Shown one piece after another: positions 58,338 to 64,000 of a stretch of 64,000 bases of DNA (its first letter is position 1; each line of letters begins with the position of its first letter). The translations under genes and the position numbers were made by a program. The notes below the pieces were generated by a model, which worked only from the letters and a program-made list of their open reading frames with translations, ran no database searches and was not told the origin of the DNA. The DNA comes from Salarias fasciatus (lineage: Eukaryota; Chordata; Actinopteri; Blenniiformes; Blenniidae). Location of the stretch: NCBI RefSeq assembly GCF_902148845.1, contig NC_043754.1:24332431-24396430 (forward strand), given 5' to 3'.

Positions 58338-60065
58338 ATGGAGTCCGCGGAGGGCGGGGAGGAGAAGACGGGCTCCGTGTCCGCGGCTCAGAGGAGAGCC
58401 GAGATCCGGAGGAGGAAGCTGCTCATGAACTCAGAGGATCGGATGAACAGGATCGTGGGCTACGCCAAAAACGAGTCTGAAAACAACGGTGAGTGGAGAT
58501 GAACCGGCCCGTGTCCAGCCTCCGCCGGGCGGCTGGGTCGGTCCCGGTTAACTGGAGAGACTGGCTGCTTTTGTCTGCGCGTGACCGCTTGTCCACGAGG
58601 AATCAGGATTCATCTTGATCTTCAGATGTGCTGCTCGTTGAAAAGGGAGGCTCCCAACGCAGCAGTCACGTGCTCTTAGTGCCAGTGCACTGGAATCAGC
58701 AGATCTAAGTGAAAATTATGGTTTAAAACAATTCAGGAATATTTGAACCCATGAAGATCTGCATTATTACAGCTTCCACAACACGCTGTTTTGCTCATAG
58801 AAATATGACTATATTTCAACATTGTTTCAAAGAAAATCATAAAATACTAGATTGGAAGGGATGATCGGAGAATCTCGGTTGCATTTTAATCAATGGACAA
58901 TCTTAAAGCGACTGAACGGATTCCATCCTCTCCTCCAGCACTTGTTCAGGCTGGTGCTGGGGCAAATCCGAGATAAAAGCCTGGATGCACCCTGGACAGG
59001 TCGCCAGGCCATCACAAACACAGACAGACAACCACACACACACTCCTCTCCTAACAATGTTGATCTGTGTTGAATTGCGTTGAAATAAAGAAGTATAATG
59101 CAACACTGATCCCAAAGCAGCACAACAGGTGACATAAAGTGATCTTGTCAACAGGAGCGTCTCGGCGTCCCACAGAGCCTCGCTTCCACCTGGACCTGGA
59201 CAGGACAGAGCCATGGTCCTCGTCCTCCACCAGACCGTCCCCCTTCCTGGCCGAGGCCTCGGGTCTCGGCAGCCGGTCACACGGCGCCACCCCCGAGCGG
59301 AGGGGCTCCCCCCTGCCGGACTGCGGCGAGGCCTCCCTCCCTCTGGACGACGACGTCGGCGGGCTCCGGCAGAGGCCGAGGGGAGAGTGGGCGTCCGGCG
59401 ACGTGGGCGGCTCGCCACGCCGAGGCCTCCAGAAGTACCTGTCTCGTTTCGACGACGCCATGAAGCTGCGGGGTCAGCTGGCCAATGAGAAGCCCGCCCA
59501 GGACGGCGGGTCGGAGGCAGAGGAGCTGGATCCCTTCAGGATCTTCAGGCTCGTCGGCAGCGTCCTCCTCGCCGTGTTCGTCCGTGTTTTTGTCTGCAAG
59601 TATCTGGTGAGTTGACTGTGGATGACGTGGTTGTTTTGAGCATGAAAATTATGCATTTAAAAAGAAGTTTGTTTTATTCCTCCATGTTTATTTCCCAGTC
59701 AATATTCGCTCCCTTTCTGACTCTGGAACTGGCCTACATGGGATTGTCCAAGTACTTCCCCAAGGTGAGCTTCTCCTCATTGGCTGTAGTTCAGGAGCAT
59801 CTTTAAACTGATGCATGATGAATGAAGTGTGATCAGATTCCTGCTGACTGCTTGCGCCTGCTGTGGCCTCCAGGTGGAGAAGAAGAGCCAGACCACCGTG
59901 CTGACGGCGGCCCTCCTGCTGTCCGGCATCCCCGCCGAGGTCATCAACCGCTCCATGGACACGTACCGCAGGATGGGCGACGTCTTCGCCGACCTCTGCG
60001 TCTACTTCTTCACCTTCATCCTCTCGCACGAGATCCTGCTGCTCTTCGGCTCGGAGGCGCCCTGA
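58338..60065 (+). CDS. camlg: CAML (calcium-modulating cyclophilin ligand), tail-anchored insertion receptor subunit (4 exons)
   Basis: CAML with WRB/GET1 forms the ER membrane receptor that takes tail-anchored proteins from TRC40/GET3; it is the vertebrate counterpart of yeast Get2. Coding exons: 58338-58488, 59155-59606, 59699-59764, 59874-60065, with GT/AG borders and matching phases, giving 286 residues (human 296). The N-terminal basic helix [20 protein letters not shown] (17-36) is the TRC40-binding type of motif. A long Ser/Pro/Arg-rich cytosolic linker follows (51-175). Hydrophobic segments at about 181-199, 201-219 and 262-282 form the C-terminal membrane domain. The second exon is very GC-rich compared with its introns. 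It follows SEC24A in the same direction, as I recall for human 5q31.1. Confidence 0.94.
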
Positions 60066-63000
60066 TGGCCCCGGCCCCCTAAACCCCCCTCCCTCCTGTT
60101 CCAACAACGCATGCTCGTCTGCGCCCCCTGGTGCCTGTCTGTCGTCGACGGTCTGGAAATGGAACCCCCGCTGCCTTACGATCAGGGCCGCACTCCAACG
60201 CTTGGACAACCTCTCATTGTTTTCGCTCTTGGGGACTGAGCCGACCCAGCCTGCCGAGGCCGCCGGAGCTGCAGAGCAGGCCGTCTGTCCTCTGCGTACG
60301 AGCGAAGAATGTATCGTCGTCGACTGTGCGTCAGGTTCAGCACAGAATGGTGTTGCACTGGGCGACGCCCACTCTGTTGGGGAACGCTGCAGTTTGTTGA
60401 CGGGCTGGGTGTTGTCTGTCATTTAACTTCAGATCACACTACGCAAATCCATCCATCCATCTTCTTACCCGCTCAGCCTTCATTCCAGGCGGTTTGTTGC
60501 AGCACTCGGCGTGTGAGCTCCAAGTTGCATGTTCTCCCTGTGCCTGTGTGGCTTTCCTCCAGGTGCACCAGCTTCCTCTGATGTGTGTGAACTTGTGTTG
60601 GTCCGTGTCTTTCTGTTTTGGCCCACAGCTGGCTGATATTATTCACTAACTTACAAACTTTATTCTGGAATTTTGGGAATGACCATTTCCAGTCGAATGC
60701 CTTATATCGGAAAACCTAATTCTTGAGGAAATATTTTAACACTCACACAGTTTACTGTCTGCTTTACATTATCAGTTGAAAGGGGTCTCTGTTCTTATTT
60801 TGGCCAGAAAACCGCTGGAGCCCTGTTAAGTGTGTTGGATTTAGTAGCGGAAACATTTTCAAGGATCCAAGCAGACAAATGGGAGATTTATTATTTCATA
60901 TCCATTGAATCTTCTCCCAGAATACCTGGACAGGATATCTCATTCCCTCATGTTGCCAGCTGTTAATTCCAATCCAGAAATATTCAGATTTCATCAGATT
61001 ACCTACAAACTAAATCTCTACTGTCATGTCAAGTGCTGCAGTACACTTCCATTGCTTACAACTCTGATCCACTGACAGATGTAAAATACAAATACACTAC
61101 AACATCCGCCATTTACTCATAATGGCGGATTACTCCGTCTGTTAAACTGATGGAAATGTTCATTTGGGGCTGTTAGGCTTTCATTTCTGAACCTCAGCCT
61201 GATTACTTTTTGTATTCCTGTCAGAAGATTGTGTTTTTCTTCCTGTACTTTAGTCACTCAAAAATGAATTCTTCGATCATCTGAGCTTTGCAGGTACTTC
61301 AGGTCTCATTGGTTAAAATGTAAGAAGATAAGAGTCATTTGAAAGATGGCCCAGCCCTGATATGAGTCATTCTACAGCAGAGCCTCTGGATTCTGCTGCC
61401 AGAGTGTTGAAAAAGCGCTCAGAGATTTTGGGGGAAGCGTTTTCAGTGGTCGTGGTTGTACTTGAGGGGCTTGCAGCGTGTCGGCCAGAGCCGGGCTCTC
61501 ATCCTGCCTTAACTCCTAACTACACTGTTCTTGGGGAGAAACACACGTGTTTGCAAAAATAAAAGGATAAAATAACAAATTTCCTGAAATTGAACTTTAA
61601 ACATCACAACTTTAGAGAATAATCACTTCAATAATCAGACGTTTGTTTTTTTTCCTCAGGTTTCTGGGTTAATTGTTCAGATTAACTCTTGTTATGAAAT
61701 TACTGCCATTTTATTCCTTGGAGAGCTGAGATTTTTTTTTTGTTTAACCTGACAGTGGAAGTTGCAGTGAGTGACAGCAGGATAGACGGTCAGCATCATC
61801 CGGACGAGTGGAGAAGAGGACGGACGCAGGCTTTTAGGCTTTCTCAAATCATTCATGTTTACACCCGAGCCCCGCAGCCTTAGAGATTAAAAGTTAGTCC
61901 CGCTGTCGTTTCAGATTTCATCATGCTTCAGACGGACACATTTCAGGGTTTCTCTCTTTGCTCTGCTTGTGTTGGTGTTGTTCGAAACCTCCGTCGCGGC
62001 AGAGTGTACATTTTCCGTTGTGTTTTTCTTCCAGTGTTCTTAAAGGGTCCACTGACATTAGGTTTACTCAACTCAGAAGCATTTAGTCCTGAAATGTAGA
62101 GTGTTTCATTTTGCACGGCTGTGAGATTTAAAAATCGCAGCGAACGTTTGGGGGTTTGTGGGAGTTTATATGCTCATTTGTGTTAAATGCTGTATTTCTG
62201 GTGACGTGCCCAGCTTCATTCATACCTGTCGCATTCTCCTTACTTCTACGTGTCCTCCCATTAATTTGACACAAAACTAATTTATTATTGTGAATACTCT
62301 TCATGTAATCTACTTTGTGTGATCATGTCTGATCTACTTGATTGTTTTTGATATGGGTTTACAGAAAAAGATTTTTGAATATGTCTGACAGTATCTTACA
62401 TATTTAAAGTAATTGATTTAGTGTCAATGTGAAGTAAACGGCCTCGTGAGCAGAGCAGGTCATACCAAATAAATACTACTTGTGTGATGTACTCTAGTTT
62501 GACTCTGTTGTTTCTTACTGCTCATTTAGACAAAATTCAACACATTCCAGTGAAAAAGAATGACATAACTGAACCCAGTTAGATAGTTGGAAACTGTAAA
62601 TGAGTGAGGGGGTGATGAAGGATGATTGAATATTTGGATGATAGAGTTTAAAAGTATCTAAAAAGGATCTCTTAATATCAGTGGATCAACATTCAAATTC
62701 CACTGTGATCAATTTACTGTCACGAAGAAACTGCAAGAGTTGACAAATACAGTCTGTTAAAGTCAAAAAGGACTTTGGCAAAGGTAAAGCTCTCATTCAA
62801 ATTTTTGAAACGGAGTGAAAAGGTACAAGTAAAAATGAATTTTCAACATTATTTATACACAATAGGGAGGTCGTCTGATACACAGACAGCATGTGTAGTC
62901 ATGAGCCACACATTCTGACAGATGCAATAAGGTGCTTTGATTTGGTGATTATGACACACCAATTAAAATTTTTTCCCCTTTTCAATAATTCTGTAAATGT

Positions 63001-63080
63001 TTAGCATGCACTTCAATCTTCATATTATTGCACTGTAGCTGTTTTTTCTGTTTTTTTCCCTGCAGCTTGGCTTGCAGTTC
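60066..63080. other. CAMLG 3' region and intergenic DNA
   Basis: It includes the CAMLG 3' untranslated region, with candidate AATAAA signals near 61558 and 62468. A fragment of the fish interspersed repeat also seen at 39.4 kb lies at about 60445-60570. No further gene is seen; the frames at 60131-60581 and 61362-61562 lack family features. Confidence 0.5.
60445..60570. repeat. Fragment of fish interspersed repeat
   Basis: ATCCATCCATC followed by TTCTTACCCGCTCAG, then TGCATGTTCTCCCTGTG and TTTCCTCCAGGTGC. These are the end and middle words of the repeat family also present at 39365-39625. Confidence 0.5.
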
Positions 63081-63084
63081 GCCC

Positions 63085-63236
63085 TCCCACCGCGGGGTGG
63101 CGCGCCGCTCTTTCACCGCACCACCTCGTGACGTTTCAGTCGCAGGGTTCCTACGTAGAAATTGAACGACATAAACACCGATTCGACTCGTTTTTATCTG
63201 TGGATAATTTGGCTTCTCTAACTCCGCGGAGTTAAA
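63085..63236 (+). promoter_or_regulatory. DDX46 promoter and 5' untranslated region
   Basis: A CG-rich stretch directly upstream of the DDX46 start codon, with GGCGCGCC-like words near 63100 and no TATA box, as in housekeeping promoters. The start site is not resolved. Confidence 0.4.
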
Positions 63237-63902
63237 ATGGGGCGTGAATCAAGGTATGTCTGCATTCACGAGCTCACGTTGCCCTCCGTGTCCTCGGGTG
63301 GCTGAACTTTAACCTCCCGCCGCTCACGGGAAGCGGCTTTAATGTCAGTGGCTAACGTTAGCATGTCGGCTGCTGTTGCGTTCAGCACGCGTCAGTCTGC
63401 AGGAGCGCCATGGAGGAGGAACTGAGGACCTCTTCAACACGCTTCACTCGCAGTTAGTCAGTCACTGTGCTGTTTGCTCCCCAGACATTACCGGAAGCGT
63501 TCCACGTCCCGTGGCCGTTCAGGCAGCCGATCGAAGAGTCGCTCCCCGGACAAACGCTCCAAGAAAGATGACCGAGACCGAAGCAGGAGAGAGAGGTCCC
63601 GGAGCCGGGATCGGCGCAGGTCCCGGTCCAGAGACAGGAAACGGGCCAGGTGGGCTGCACTGTTAGACCCCCTCCGTAGTGGGGGGCGTTCTGCTTTTAG
63701 CCCAGAGTCTTTCCATTGTTCGGCGAGACCACAGCAGAACTGTGTCCGGACGTGTGATCTGTCTGTCTCTGCCCAGGCGCTCCAGGAGCAGGGAAAGGAG
63801 GAGATCCAGAAGTCGGGACAGGAGGAGGTCAGGAAGCAGGAGCCGAGCCCGCAGGTCCCGGTCTACTGGAAGTCCCAGCAAAAGCAGGAGGACAGATGAA
63901 AA
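63237..63902 (+). CDS. ddx46: DEAD-box helicase DDX46 (Prp5 homologue), first three exons, cut by window edge
   Basis: DDX46/Prp5 is a nuclear DEAD-box ATPase that acts on the U2 snRNP when it joins the branch point before the first splicing step. Only the N-terminus is in the window: coding exons 63237-63253, 63485-63649 and 63777-63902, with matching phases. The next exon lies beyond 64000, so the helicase core is not seen. The protein begins MGRESRHYRKRSTSRGRSGS, nearly the same as human DDX46, and continues as an Arg/Ser-dipeptide domain, typical of splicing factors. A TG run (63961-63983) lies in the following intron. The gene follows CAMLG in the same direction. Confidence 0.92.
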
Positions 63903-64000
63903 GTGAGAACTTGAATAAGTCGATGAGTGCTAACCCAACCTTTGACTGCAGGTTTGAAAGTGTGTGTGTTTGTGTGTGTGTGTAAAGCAATCTGGGTAAT

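Noticed and set aside
59688-60422. 244-residue minus-strand frame over the CAMLG 3' end
   Set aside because: It overlaps CAMLG exons 3 and 4, which have good splice sites and family match; the antisense frame shows no domain.

Overview
The window is nuclear DNA of a teleost fish. The evidence is intron-exon genes with vertebrate splice signals, fish-type odorant receptor genes, fish families of LINE, DNA-transposon and LTR-element relics, abundant short tandem repeats, and a gene order (SAR1B, SEC24A, CAMLG, DDX46) that I recall as the order in human 5q31.1. The genes suggest a spiny-rayed fish, but nothing fixes the species.

Layout. Positions 1-4180 have no gene but hold two related, homeobox-site-rich noncoding blocks (about 1730-1900 and 3868-4045). 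A broken Ty3/Gypsy LTR retroelement fills 4204-9204 and carries a 698-base nested DNA element with inverted-repeat ends. Two further DNA-element relics follow (9205-10005 and 10227-11149, the latter with clean TTAA flanks). The first odorant receptor gene is at 12322-13266. From 13900 to 21000 lies a graveyard of LINE, IS630/Tc1-like, hAT, LTR-element gag and coiled-coil pseudogene fragments. COA4, a mitochondrial twin-CX9C assembly factor, is at 23916-24158. Two more odorant receptor genes follow (25934-26911 and 28714-29682).

The right half is an ER and secretion block. SAR1B (minus, coding 32614-35865, 5' exon near 38.8 kb) and SEC24A (plus, coding 41941-55649, 23 coding exons, 1122 residues) face away from each other across about 3 kb. 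Both encode parts of the COPII coat: Sar1 recruits Sec23/Sec24 to ER exit sites, and Sec24 selects cargo. CAMLG (58338-60065) encodes the ER membrane receptor subunit for tail-anchored protein insertion. DDX46 (from 63237, running off the right edge) encodes the spliceosomal helicase Prp5 homologue. All exon joins listed keep the reading frame; I checked phases by hand.

I do not see a previously undescribed biological system. The best leads are the duplicated noncoding blocks at the left end, the divergent COPII pair with CRE/E-box/NRF1-like sites in the SEC24A promoter, the nested element in the Gypsy copy, and COA4 embedded between odorant receptor genes.
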